From Mesorhizobium qingshengii (GTDB taxonomy: Bacteria; Pseudomonadota; Alphaproteobacteria; Rhizobiales; Rhizobiaceae): a DNA stretch of 64,000 bases. The stretch spans positions 62,001 through 126,000 of the forward strand of contig NZ_FMXM01000015.1 in NCBI RefSeq assembly GCF_900103325.1. The letters are read 5' to 3'. The notes under the pieces were generated by a model, which was not told the DNA's origin, ran no database searches, and saw nothing but the letters and a program-made list of their open reading frames with translations. Made by a program: the position numbers and the translations under genes. Shown piece by piece: positions 50,897-60,004 of the stretch; the stretch's first letter is position 1, and each line of letters begins with the position of its first letter.

Positions 50897-52327
50897 ATGA
50901 AATATCCCGAGATCAATCTGCTCGTGGGATCAAGAAGGATCGGCCAATTCGAGCGCGAATGCCGGCCGGTGCTGAATCCGGCAACCGAGGAACAAATCGG
51001 ACTGCTTCCGATCGCCCGGGAGGCGGACCTCGAGGAAGCGATAGGCGCGGCCAAATCAGCCTTTCCGGCATGGCGAGACACCACGCCATGGCGGCGCGGA
51101 GCGACGCTTCATGAAGGGGCTCGGCAGGTCCGTCTCAATGCCGACGAGATCGCACGCGCCCTCGTCATGGAAAATGGCAAACCTCTCTCCGAAGCCATGG
51201 CGGAGGTTTCGGCCGCGGCCGACACGCTGGCGTGGTACGCCGAAGAAGCGCGGCGAATTTACGGCCGCGTCTTTATGGGCCGCGCACCGGAAAGCCGGTT
51301 CATGACGAGCCGCGAACCCTTGGGGGTCGTCGCGCTTTTCGCGCCCTGGAATTTCCCCGTCGTCACGCTTGTTCGAAAGTTGGCGCCCGCCCTGGCCGCG
51401 GGTTGCACCATAGTTGCCAAGCCCGCTGAGGAGACTCCCGCCGCCCCTTCGCTACTGGCCGGTAGCCTTTTGGCGGCGGGATTGCCGCCAGGCGTGCTGA
51501 ACCTGATTTTTGGCGACCCATCGCAGATCTCGAAACACCTTATCCACTCGCCCGACGTTGCGAAAATCTCCTTCACCGGATCGACCGCGGTAGGACGTGC
51601 CTTGGCGAGCCTCGCCGGTGAAAACTTGAAACGGATGACGATGGAACTGGGCGGACATGGCCCCGCGATCATCTGCGGAGATGTCGACGCCATTCGCATC
51701 GCGGACATGGCGGCGGCCGCGAAGTTTCGAAATGCCGGCCAGGTCTGCAATGCAGCAAGCCGCTTCATTGTCGATCGACGAATATACGAACCTTTTGCCG
51801 CACGGTTTGCTGCCCGAGCTTCGGCGCTTAAAATCGACAACGGCTTTGATCCGGCTGTCGAGATGGGACCACTAACCAATCATCGGCGCGTCGAGGCAAT
51901 GGCAATGCTGACCGAGGATGCCGTTGCCAGTGGCGGGAATTTGCTGGCCGGAGGAAAACGTCTGGACCGACCTGGCTTCTTCTTCACCCCCACCGTCATC
52001 ACGGACGTTCACCCGACAGCCCGTGTCATGGTCGACGAACCGTTCGGCCCAATCGCGCCAATCGTTCCTTTTGACGATATCGACGAGGCCCTGGAATTGG
52101 CCAACTCGTCTTCCTACGGCTTAGCCGCCTATGCGATGACCAACCACCTCGGGACCGCGCGAAAGCTCACCCGCGAGATACAAGCTGGCGTGATAGGTCT
52201 GAATTCATTTTCGGTCGCCTTTCCCGAAGCGCCGTTCGGCGGCATCAAGAATAGCGGCTGGGGCCTGGAAGGCGGCAGCGAGGGCATCGACGCCTATCTC
52301 ACTACGAAATTTGTGCATGAAGCATGA
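50897..52327 (+). CDS. Aldehyde dehydrogenase, succinate-semialdehyde-dehydrogenase-like
   Basis: This 476-residue ALDH has Asn152 in PWNFP, Glu250 in MELGGHGP and Cys284 in GQVCNAASRF. The GQVC motif and the KPAEETP NADP segment place it near GabD-type succinate semialdehyde dehydrogenases and related NAD(P)-dependent enzymes. It lies behind a probable TetR operator and overlaps the racemase-family gene by 4 bp. It likely oxidises the aldehyde formed by the ThDP or GMC enzyme of the divergent operon. Confidence 0.92.
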   Translation: MKYPEINLLVGSRRIGQFERECRPVLNPATEEQIGLLPIAREADLEEAIGAAKSAFPAWRDTTPWRRGATLHEGARQVRLNADEIARALVMENGKPLSEAMAEVSAAADTLAWYAEEARRIYGRVFMGRAPESRFMTSREPLGVVALFAPWNFPVVTLVRKLAPALAAGCTIVAKPAEETPAAPSLLAGSLLAAGLPPGVLNLIFGDPSQISKHLIHSPDVAKISFTGSTAVGRALASLAGENLKRMTMELGGHGPAIICGDVDAIRIADMAAAAKFRNAGQVCNAASRFIVDRRIYEPFAARFAARASALKIDNGFDPAVEMGPLTNHRRVEAMAMLTEDAVASGGNLLAGGKRLDRPGFFFTPTVITDVHPTARVMVDEPFGPIAPIVPFDDIDEALELANSSSYGLAAYAMTNHLGTARKLTREIQAGVIGLNSFSVAFPEAPFGGIKNSGWGLEGGSEGIDAYLTTKFVHEA

Positions 52328-53049
52328 CGCGCATCTATCTCAAGCGACGTCCCCAGTCATGGACGGGTGAGCTGATAGGAATCCTGACGCTGGAGACCTC
52401 GATACCCTATGTCGTCGGGAATGTGAGTAACGCCGGGACTTATGGCTTCCCAGTCCGCTACAAGGCAATCGGGGGCGCAAGCATCGACCGACTGCTGAAC
52501 CAATCGGACAGTAGCTTGCTGCAGCCCGTTCTCGACGCGGCAAGGGAACTTGAGCGAGAAGGTGTCCGCGCCATAACCGGAGCCTGCGGCTTCATGGCCT
52601 TGTTCCAGCGCGAAGTCTCTGAGGCGCTGAGCATTCCGGTATGCCTGTCCAGCCTGCTGCAAGTGCCGCTTGTCCACACCACGACGCGGCGCCCGGTCGG
52701 AATAATAACCGCCAACAGTAAGCGCTTGAACAAGGCTCACCTCGAAGCGTGCGGGATAGCAGCAGACTTGCCAATCATCATACGAGGCATGCAAGACGAA
52801 CCGGAATTCCGCAGCGCCGTGCTTGAAGAATCCGGATCGCTCGATTCCTCTGCCATAGAGGCGGAAGCGGTTTCGGTCGCGGCAACACTGATCGCCGATC
52901 ATCCGGCGATCGGCGCGATAGTGCTGGAATGCAGCGACCTGCCGCCATATTCAAAAGCGATCCAGACAGCCACCGACCGGCCGGTTTTCGACTACAACAC
53001 GATGATCGGCTGGATGGTGAACGGCATGTGCAGCCGATCGTATCCGTAG
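52324..53049 (+). CDS. Aspartate/glutamate racemase-superfamily protein (cysteine motifs kept)
   Basis: This 241-residue protein begins IGILTLETSIPYVVGNVSNAGTYGFPV and keeps a cysteine in each half of the active site: ITGACGFMALFQ and IVLECSDLPPYS. It resembles the uncharacterised branch related to hydantoin/allantoin racemases and maleate isomerases more than true aspartate racemase (no PCNTAH). Its start overlaps the ALDH stop (ATGA). Racemisation or cis-trans isomerisation of an acidic intermediate is plausible. It is convergent with the LysR gene 13 bp away. Confidence 0.85.
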   Translation: MTRIYLKRRPQSWTGELIGILTLETSIPYVVGNVSNAGTYGFPVRYKAIGGASIDRLLNQSDSSLLQPVLDAARELEREGVRAITGACGFMALFQREVSEALSIPVCLSSLLQVPLVHTTTRRPVGIITANSKRLNKAHLEACGIAADLPIIIRGMQDEPEFRSAVLEESGSLDSSAIEAEAVSVAATLIADHPAIGAIVLECSDLPPYSKAIQTATDRPVFDYNTMIGWMVNGMCSRSYP

Positions 53050-53062
53050 ATGTCGCGCTGTA

Positions 53063-53965
53063 TTACCCGTTCTTGGCACCTATCTCCGCGAGAAGCCATT
53101 CGATGAAGTCCCTGGCGAGGGCGTTTGTGGATTTGGCCTCGGGCACAACCACGTAATAACTGTTGTCGGTTTCCATTGGCGCGTCGAATACGACCATCAA
53201 GTCGCCTGAGGCCAACTCCCGCTCTATCAGGTAACGGGGCAACAGCGCGTAACCCATGCCGCCAATCGCGGCCTCGACGATCATCGAAAATTGGTCGAAG
53301 CGATGCCCCCTATACGCCCGGTCCGTAACCACGCCGACAGTCTCGAACCACTGCTGCCAAAGCTTGGGGCGGGTAGCTAAATGAAGAAGCGGCCTCGCAA
53401 GCAACGACGATGGCGTCAAATGGCCAACCTGTCCCATTAGCGCGCCGCCTGCTACCGGCACAATGAGCTCACTGCAAAGATAAGTGCATATCCCCCGAGC
53501 CCAAACCGGCTTGCCGTAGTGGATGGCGAGGTCGAAGTCTTCTTCCTCGAATTCGAATGTGGCGGAGCGTGAGCCCACATTCAGGACAGTCCCCGCATGC
53601 AGGGTCAAGAATTTGGCGAGACGCGGGCTGAGCCAACGGCTGCCGAACGTGGGCAAGGTAGCGACGCTGAGGCTCAGCCTGGCGTCAGCGGCCGACATGG
53701 TGCGCAACACTATGTCTTCGGTCTGCTGCAAGAGTCTTCGCGCCTGTGGCAGCAAACGTCGCCCGTCCTGGGAAAGCACTACCCGTTGACGAATGCGCTC
53801 GAATAGCTGTGCACCCAGGCGGCTCTCGAGATCCTTTATTTGCCGGCTGACCGCGCTCTGGGTGAGACTAAGCTCCGCAGCCGCGCGTGTGAAGCTGCCA
53901 TGCCGCGCCGCGCACTCGAATGCCTGGACAGCGACCATATCTAGAATCAGTTTCCTACCTAACAT
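53063..53965 (-). CDS. LysR-family transcriptional regulator (GcvA-like), divergent to hglS
   Basis: This 300-residue LysR protein has its helix-turn-helix in GSFTRAAAELSLTQSAVSRQIKDLESRLG (about 21-49) and LSVATLPTFGSRWLSPRLAKFL plus FEFEEEDFDLAIHYG typical of the GcvA subgroup. AAGG lies eight bases before the ATG. It is divergent from the lysine/2-oxoadipate operon with a gap of 113 bp, so it is the likely regulator of that operon. No convincing dyad was found in the gap. Confidence 0.92.
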   Translation of the reverse strand: MLGRKLILDMVAVQAFECAARHGSFTRAAAELSLTQSAVSRQIKDLESRLGAQLFERIRQRVVLSQDGRRLLPQARRLLQQTEDIVLRTMSAADARLSLSVATLPTFGSRWLSPRLAKFLTLHAGTVLNVGSRSATFEFEEEDFDLAIHYGKPVWARGICTYLCSELIVPVAGGALMGQVGHLTPSSLLARPLLHLATRPKLWQQWFETVGVVTDRAYRGHRFDQFSMIVEAAIGGMGYALLPRYLIERELASGDLMVVFDAPMETDNSYYVVVPEAKSTNALARDFIEWLLAEIGAKNG

Positions 53966-54078
53966 TGTGCTTACCTTGCATCAACATAGTCAAAATCAGC
54001 GCAATCTATCGAGGTTAAACGGCGATATCACTCTGTTTGCGAATGATCTCTCATTTTGCCTACAGAGGGAAGAACACT

Positions 54079-55476
54079 TTGCAACGCAATGTTTTCGCCA
54101 CATCCAACGACATTCGCTCGGCGTTTTCCACCGCGATGTCGGAGATGTATCGCCTGGAGGTTCCGGCGTACGGCACGCTGATGTCTCTGGTCGCCGATGT
54201 AAACCGGCAGGCGCTTGTCGAAGGACCAGGCTTTCTCGCAACGCTAGACGCGGCCGAAAGTCTGGACCGGATATCTCAGGAGCGTCACGGAGCCATCCGA
54301 CTGGGAACCCCCCGCGAGCTTGCCATGGCGCGGCGCGTGTTCGCAATCATGGGCATGTTTCCCGTTGGTTACTACGATCTGAGTGAGGCGGGCATTCCTG
54401 TCCACTCTACTGCTTTCCGGCCAGTCAGCGACCTAGCGCTTGCGATCAACCCGTTCAGGATATTCACCTCGCTCCTGCGGCTTGACCTCATCGAGGATGA
54501 AGAGCTTCGCCAGGAGGCGGACAGACTGGTCTCGACCCGTGACATCTTCTCCAGCGTGGTGATGTCGCTGGTCGAGAAGGCGGAGAGCCAAGGAGGCCTT
54601 GAGTCCGGGGACGTGGCCATATTCGTTTCGGAAGTACTCGACACCTTTCGTTGGCATAGCGAAGCCAGTGTGGACCGCGAGCTCTATCGCCGGCTGCATG
54701 ATGCCCATCGCCTGATCGCTGATGTCGTCTCCTTCAAAGGGCCGCATATCAATCACCTGACGCCGAGAACGCTCGATATCGATGCGGTTCATGGACGAAT
54801 GGTCGAACACGGCATGATACCTAAGGCGGTAGTCGAGGGACCGCCGCGACGAAATTGCCCCATTCTGCTTCGGCAGACCTCATTCAAGGCTATCGAGGAA
54901 TCGGTGTCCTTCCGCGACGCTTCAGGCAAAGTGCATCACGGATCGCACACGGCTCGCTTCGGCGAGATCGAGCAACGGGGGATCGCCCTCACTCCAAAGG
55001 GGCGCGCGCTCTACGACCGACTCCTGACGCAGGCCCGGCTCAAGGTGCGGCCGCGCACGGATGGATCAAACGCGCAAGCATACCGCGAGGCGCTGGAAAC
55101 ATCCTTCCAGGCTTTCCCCGACAACTGGGACGCGATCAGAAAGGCCCGGCTCGGTTATTTTTTCTACTCGCTGAGTGGCAACACCGCACCACGTGGCGTG
55201 GCGCAGGGCAATATCGATGCGCTGATTGAATCGGGCGTAATCCACTGTGAGCCGATCATCTATCAGGATTTCCTGCCCATCAGCGCTGCCGGCATTTTCC
55301 AGTCCAACCTCGGCGACGCTGACACACAACAGTTTGTCGCCAGTCCGCACCAAAAGGTTTTTGAAAAGGCCTTGGGTGCAAGAATCCTGAATGAGTTCGA
55401 TCATTACGCCGGTATCGAGATGGCCTCGCTCGAACACTGCCTGCGACTACTCGAGCGCAAGGCTTCGGTGGCCTGA
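54079..55476 (+). CDS. hglS: 2-oxoadipate dioxygenase/decarboxylase (HglS, DUF1338/YdcJ family)
   Basis: This 465-residue Fe(II) enzyme converts 2-oxoadipate with oxygen to D-2-hydroxyglutarate and CO2 in lysine breakdown. The metal-binding and catalytic residues known for the family are present: His70 and Arg74 in ERHGAIRLG, His226 in HINHLTPR and a glutamate at about 296 in RFGEIEQRG. The TTG at 54079 is chosen because AGAGGG lies nine bases upstream and because it brings His70, Arg74 and His226 to the numbers I recall for Pseudomonas HglS. The frame is open 14 codons further. D-2-hydroxyglutarate dehydrogenase follows after 2 bp. Confidence 0.9.
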   Translation: MQRNVFATSNDIRSAFSTAMSEMYRLEVPAYGTLMSLVADVNRQALVEGPGFLATLDAAESLDRISQERHGAIRLGTPRELAMARRVFAIMGMFPVGYYDLSEAGIPVHSTAFRPVSDLALAINPFRIFTSLLRLDLIEDEELRQEADRLVSTRDIFSSVVMSLVEKAESQGGLESGDVAIFVSEVLDTFRWHSEASVDRELYRRLHDAHRLIADVVSFKGPHINHLTPRTLDIDAVHGRMVEHGMIPKAVVEGPPRRNCPILLRQTSFKAIEESVSFRDASGKVHHGSHTARFGEIEQRGIALTPKGRALYDRLLTQARLKVRPRTDGSNAQAYREALETSFQAFPDNWDAIRKARLGYFFYSLSGNTAPRGVAQGNIDALIESGVIHCEPIIYQDFLPISAAGIFQSNLGDADTQQFVASPHQKVFEKALGARILNEFDHYAGIEMASLEHCLRLLERKASVA

Positions 55477-55478
55477 CC

Positions 55479-56900
55479 ATGATCGCTAGCAGCCACATAG
55501 CGCAGCTTCGTGCCTTGCTGGACGACAACGGACTTTTGACCGAACCGGGCGATATGGTGCCTTATCAGACGGGTGCAAGGCACGATGAAGGCCGCGCGGC
55601 TTTCGTCGCCAGGCCGAGTTCCACGATCGCAGTTTCCCGTCTCCTCGCCTATTGCTGCCGAAACGAGATCGCTCTCGTGCCGCAAGGGGGGAATACTGGC
55701 CTTGTCGGCGGATCTATCCCCGATATGACCGGCGCGCAGGGCGTCCTCAGCCTCGACCGCTTGCGCAAGATATTTGAGCCAGACATCTTCAACCGCTCCG
55801 TAAGAGTGGATGCCGGCCTGAGGCTCTCCGAGATCAATGCCCGGCTTGCGCCGCACAGGCTGTTCTTCCCTATCGACCTTGGCGCTGACCCTACTGCTGG
55901 AGGGATGGTCTCTACCAACACCGGCGGCGCGCGTTTCATACGGTTCGGTGACGTGAGACGAAACGTCCTCGGCCTTAAAGTCGTGCTTGCGGATGATGAA
56001 GGCACCATACTGAACCTCGGGACTGGGCTGCGAAAAGACAACACAGGACCGGACTGGAAGCATCTGTTCATCGGCACGTCAGGGGCATTCGGCGTAGTTA
56101 CCGAATGCGAGCTCAACCTAGAGAGGCTGCTAAATCAATCGGCGACCGCCTATCTGGTGCCAAGGTCTGACAGCCATGTAATGGCCTTGCTTGCGGCCTT
56201 GGAGGAGCATCTCGGATCGCAGCTGAGTGCGTTCGAGGGCATGTCAGGTTCGGCAATCCGCCATGCGCTCGCTCATTCGCCTGCGCTGAAGAATCCTTTC
56301 CCGGGCGGGCAGGTGCCATCGTTTGTCATCCTGGTCGAAGTGTCCCGGTCGTGGACGCGTCGTAGCACAGAGGAGCCACTGGAAGCGCTCCTCGAGACGG
56401 CTCTGGAAGAAATCTGGCGAGACCCAGCGGAGCCGCTGATCGACGCATTTGTCGGGCCGCCGCGAGAGATGTGGGGGCTGCGCCACGCCCTGTCTGAAGG
56501 TGTGAAAGCCGCTGGTCATCTCGTGGCTTTTGACCTTGCTTTCCGTCGGGGTGACTCGATGCGCTTTCGGACGCAAATGGAAAGCAGATTGTCGACGTGT
56601 TTCCCGACCGTGGAGATTTGCGACTTCGGCCATATCGGCGATGGGGGCATTCATTTCAACCTTGTCATCGCCGAGAACCCTGGGGAGGCTGTCGAAGGCT
56701 CGTTGATCGAGTCATTGCGCCACGAGGTGAACTCCGTCGCCGTCGAAATGTTTGGCGGGAGCTTCAGCGCCGAACATGCGCTGGGTCGCCGCAATCAACA
56801 TCTCTATGACCGTTATACCCCTCTCAAGCTCAGACGATTTGCAGCGGCTCTCAAGCAGGTGACGTCCGCGTCGGAGCTCGGAGCTGTAAGGGTGAGCTGA
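55479..56900 (+). CDS. FAD-linked D-2-hydroxyglutarate dehydrogenase-type oxidoreductase
   Basis: This 473-residue FAD_binding_4/FAD-oxidase_C protein has the FAD motif PQGGNTGLVGGSIPD (about 68-82) and DPTAGGMVSTNTGGARFIRFGDVRRNVLG. The C-terminal metal/substrate motifs are DFGHIGDGGIHFN and GGSFSAEHALGRRN. This is the D-2-hydroxyacid dehydrogenase layout of D2HGDH and Dld/GlcD proteins. Because it sits 2 bp after HglS, the product of that enzyme (D-2-hydroxyglutarate) is the likely substrate, giving 2-oxoglutarate and electrons for ETF or quinone. Glycolate oxidase subunit GlcD is the alternative. Confidence 0.9.
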   Translation: MIASSHIAQLRALLDDNGLLTEPGDMVPYQTGARHDEGRAAFVARPSSTIAVSRLLAYCCRNEIALVPQGGNTGLVGGSIPDMTGAQGVLSLDRLRKIFEPDIFNRSVRVDAGLRLSEINARLAPHRLFFPIDLGADPTAGGMVSTNTGGARFIRFGDVRRNVLGLKVVLADDEGTILNLGTGLRKDNTGPDWKHLFIGTSGAFGVVTECELNLERLLNQSATAYLVPRSDSHVMALLAALEEHLGSQLSAFEGMSGSAIRHALAHSPALKNPFPGGQVPSFVILVEVSRSWTRRSTEEPLEALLETALEEIWRDPAEPLIDAFVGPPREMWGLRHALSEGVKAAGHLVAFDLAFRRGDSMRFRTQMESRLSTCFPTVEICDFGHIGDGGIHFNLVIAENPGEAVEGSLIESLRHEVNSVAVEMFGGSFSAEHALGRRNQHLYDRYTPLKLRRFAAALKQVTSASELGAVRVS

Positions 56901-56938
56901 CACGCATCCGATCATTTCAAAAACAGAAGGAGTGAGAC

Positions 56939-58453
56939 ATGAATGTCCGAAACGAAGCATCGGGGCTGCTGGCGAAACTGGGCGTCGCCAAGGAGGCGCT
57001 TGTCGGTGGCGACCTCATCGTGCGCAGCCCGGTGACGGGCGAGCAGATCGCCGCGCTGAAGACCATCTCGCCGGCCGACGCGGCCAAGACCATCGATGCC
57101 GCGCACAAGGCGTTCCAGTCCTGGCGGCTGGTGCCGGGCCCGCGGCGCGGCGAGCTGGTACGGCTGCTCGGCGAGGAGCTGCGCGCGCATAAGGCCGAGC
57201 TTGGCCGGCTGGTGTCGATCGAGGTCGGCAAGATCCCGTCCGAGGGCCTCGGCGAAGTGCAGGAGATGATCGACATCTGCGATTTCGCCGTCGGTCTTTC
57301 CCGGCAATTGTACGGCCTGACCATCGCCACCGAGCGTCCGGGACACCGCATGATGGAAACCTGGCATCCGCTGGGCGTCGTCGGTGTCATTTCCGCCTTC
57401 AACTTCCCGGTCGCGGTATGGTCGTGGAACGCGGCGCTGGCGCTGGTCTGCGGCGACGCGGTGGTGTGGAAGCCGTCGGAGAAGACGCCGCTGACCGCAC
57501 TTGCCTGCGAGGCGATTTTCAAGCGCGCCGTCAAGCGTTTCGGCACGGATGCGCCGCAGGGGCTGGCGCCGGTGCTGATCGGCGATCGCGCCGTCGGCGA
57601 AATCCTGGTCGATCACCCCAAGGTGCCGCTGGTATCGGCCACCGGCTCGACCCGCATGGGCCGCGATGTCGGCCCACGCCTGGCCAAGCGCTTTGCCCGT
57701 GCCGTGCTGGAACTCGGCGGCAACAATGCCGGCATCGTCTGCCCGACCGCCGATCTCGACATGGCGCTGCGCGCCATCGCCTTCGGCGCCATGGGCACAG
57801 CCGGCCAGCGCTGCACCACGCTGCGGCGCCTGTTCGTGCATGACAGCGTCTATGATACCCTGGTTCCGCGTCTCAAGAAGGCCTACGAAAGCGTCTCGGT
57901 TGGCAATCCGCTGGAGACGTCCTCTCTGGTCGGGCCGCTGATCGACAAGGCCGCCTTCGACGCCATGCAGAAGGCGCTGAAGGAAGCCACCGCCCATGGC
58001 GGCAAGGTGACCGGCGGCAAGCGGGTCGAGAATGGCCATCCCGATGCCTATTATGTGCATCCGGCGCTGGTCGAAATGCCGAAGCAGGTGGCTCCGGTGA
58101 CGGAAGAGACCTTCGCACCGATCCTCTATGTGATGAAATATTCGGATTTCGACGCCGTGCTCGATGAGCACAATGCGGTCGGAGCCGGCCTGTCGTCGTC
58201 GATCTTCACCCGCGACCTGCAGGAATCCGAGCGCTTCCTCGGCGTCGACGGTTCGGATTGCGGCATCGCCAACGTCAACATCGGCACGTCGGGAGCCGAA
58301 ATCGGCGGCGCCTTCGGCGGCGAAAAGGAAACCGGCGGCGGCCGCGAGAGCGGCTCAGATGCATGGAAGGCTTATATGCGCCGCGCCACCAACACGGTGA
58401 ACTATTCCAAGGCGCTGCCGCTCGCCCAGGGCGTCTCTTTCGATATCGACTGA
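56939..58453 (+). CDS. amaB: L-aminoadipate-semialdehyde/piperideine-6-carboxylate dehydrogenase (ALDH7 family)
   Basis: This 504-residue ALDH7 protein oxidises 2-aminoadipate 6-semialdehyde (from piperideine-6-carboxylate) to 2-aminoadipate. Catalytic residues are Asn155 in FNFPV, Glu258 in LELGGNN and Cys292 in GQRCTTLRRL. The ALDH7 aminoadipate-site segment NIGTSGAEIGGAFGGEKETGG is intact (from about residue 445). AGGAG precedes the ATG. By eye the gene is richer in G and C than its neighbours on both sides, as a conserved core gene would be. It supplies the aminoadipate that the aminotransferase behind it can deaminate. Confidence 0.92.
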   Translation: MNVRNEASGLLAKLGVAKEALVGGDLIVRSPVTGEQIAALKTISPADAAKTIDAAHKAFQSWRLVPGPRRGELVRLLGEELRAHKAELGRLVSIEVGKIPSEGLGEVQEMIDICDFAVGLSRQLYGLTIATERPGHRMMETWHPLGVVGVISAFNFPVAVWSWNAALALVCGDAVVWKPSEKTPLTALACEAIFKRAVKRFGTDAPQGLAPVLIGDRAVGEILVDHPKVPLVSATGSTRMGRDVGPRLAKRFARAVLELGGNNAGIVCPTADLDMALRAIAFGAMGTAGQRCTTLRRLFVHDSVYDTLVPRLKKAYESVSVGNPLETSSLVGPLIDKAAFDAMQKALKEATAHGGKVTGGKRVENGHPDAYYVHPALVEMPKQVAPVTEETFAPILYVMKYSDFDAVLDEHNAVGAGLSSSIFTRDLQESERFLGVDGSDCGIANVNIGTSGAEIGGAFGGEKETGGGRESGSDAWKAYMRRATNTVNYSKALPLAQGVSFDID

Positions 58454-58463
58454 GAGAAAAGCA

Positions 58464-59699
58464 ATGACCGCGGTGCCAGTGATGGACAAGGTGAACTTTA
58501 GGTCGGCCTCCCGAATATCGGCGATCGGTGTGTCGCAGATCCTGAGGATCAGCGCCCGAGCCCAGGCCATGAAGCGGGAGGGCATTCCGGTAATAGTCCT
58601 GGGCGCGGGCGAGCCGGATTTCGATACACCGGACCACGTAAAGAAGGCGGCCTGCGATGCGGTCCACGCCGGCGACACGAAATACACAGCCCTCGACGGA
58701 ACACCCGAGCTGAAACAGGCGATCCGAGAAAAATTCCGTCGCGAGAACGGAATTGACTACGCCACCGACGAAATTACGGTAGCGACCGGCGGCAAGCAGA
58801 TCCTGTTCAACGCCATGATGGCGACATTGAATGACGGGGATGAGGTGATCATCCCTACCCCCGCGTGGACATCTTACCGAGACATCGTCGCCATCGGCGG
58901 GGGCAGTGCGATTTGTGTTTCGTGCAGCGCGAAAAACGGGTTCAAATTAGGCGCGAGGCAGCTCGCCGATGCGATCACGTCCAAAACGCAGTGGGTGATC
59001 CTCAATTCGCCTTCCAATCCCTCTGGCGCAGCCTATAGCGAAGACGAATATCGAACCCTGATAGAGGTGCTGCTGCGGCATCCCCACGTCAACCTGCTGG
59101 TGGACGATATTTACGAACACATCGTCTATGACGATTTTCGCTTCGTCACACCGGTTGGGCTCGAACCACAGCTGAAAGAGAGAACACTGACGGTCAACGG
59201 TGTCTCGAAAGCCTACGCGATGACCGGCTGGCGAATTGGCTATGCCGGCGGGTCCCGCGAGTTGATAAAAGCAATGGCGGTGGTGCAGAGCCAGTCGACC
59301 TCCTGCCCGTCATCTGTCAGCCAGGCGGCGGCGGGCGCGGCATTGTCGGGCCCGCAAGGATTTTTGGCGGAACGCACATTGAGCTTTCGTCGCCGACGCG
59401 ATCTTGTCGTTGCCGAATTGAACGCCATTCCCGGAGTGCGTTGCCGGATGCCGGAAGGCGCATTCTATGCCTTCTCGAGTTGCCAAGGTCTGATCGGGAA
59501 AATGACACCTGGCGGCCAGCGGATCGATTCAGATAGCGACCTGTGCGACTATCTGCTAGAACATGCGCATGTGGCGGTGGTCCCCGGCGTGGCGTTCGGG
59601 CTGTCGCCATTTTTCCGCATCTCATATGCCACCTCCGAGGCAGAACTGCGGGAAGCCCTGCGGCGGATTACGGTTGCCTGCGCGCGACTCCACAGTTGA
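58464..59699 (+). CDS. Class I aminotransferase (AspC/aromatic type), probable 2-aminoadipate aminotransferase
   Basis: This 411-residue PLP aminotransferase has GAGEPDFDTPDHV (about 48-60), PTPAWTSYRDIV (about 132-143), NSPSNPSGAAYSEDE (about 177-191), the PLP lysine in NGVSKAYAMTGWRIGYAGG (about 247-265) and the carboxylate Arg in FFRISYA. Sequence alone suggests an aspartate/aromatic aminotransferase of broad range. Its place 10 bp after amaB and behind hglS makes 2-aminoadipate the expected amino donor, giving 2-oxoadipate for HglS. Specificity is inference from context. Confidence 0.85.
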   Translation: MTAVPVMDKVNFRSASRISAIGVSQILRISARAQAMKREGIPVIVLGAGEPDFDTPDHVKKAACDAVHAGDTKYTALDGTPELKQAIREKFRRENGIDYATDEITVATGGKQILFNAMMATLNDGDEVIIPTPAWTSYRDIVAIGGGSAICVSCSAKNGFKLGARQLADAITSKTQWVILNSPSNPSGAAYSEDEYRTLIEVLLRHPHVNLLVDDIYEHIVYDDFRFVTPVGLEPQLKERTLTVNGVSKAYAMTGWRIGYAGGSRELIKAMAVVQSQSTSCPSSVSQAAAGAALSGPQGFLAERTLSFRRRRDLVVAELNAIPGVRCRMPEGAFYAFSSCQGLIGKMTPGGQRIDSDSDLCDYLLEHAHVAVVPGVAFGLSPFFRISYATSEAELREALRRITVACARLHS

Positions 59700-60004
59700 G
59701 GTTCGACCGGTAGGGTGACGAAGTGTGGGCCTTCGCTGGCAGTCAATGGCCTTTCACCTGCTGGCGCGCCTGTCTCGGCCAAACGGCAGATTTTTGTCAC
59801 TTGCGGCGCGCGAAATCAAATCACTGGCACGTGAAATACTTTCAGTTGCCGGCGACAGGAAATGTAGCCACCTTTTGACACTACATCCCTTTCCTCGGGC
59901 TCGATCGCATCGAGTCATCCGCCCCGGCCCTCCTTTCGCGCGAGGGAGCGCTGGAACAAGTTGGAAGACATTCTTTCGAATCGAACATCTGATTTACAGC
60001 GATT
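59700..60004. other. Intergenic stretch, no gene recognised
   Basis: These 305 bp contain only an open frame rich in Arg, Leu and Ser without family features. No terminator or RNA gene is evident after the aminotransferase. The promoter of the following hydrolase is presumably here. Confidence 0.5.

Noticed and set aside
56912..58171. 419-codon minus-strand frame opposite amaB
   Set aside because: The length is explained by the high GC content of amaB; the sequence is low-complexity Arg/His/Gly and has no family match.
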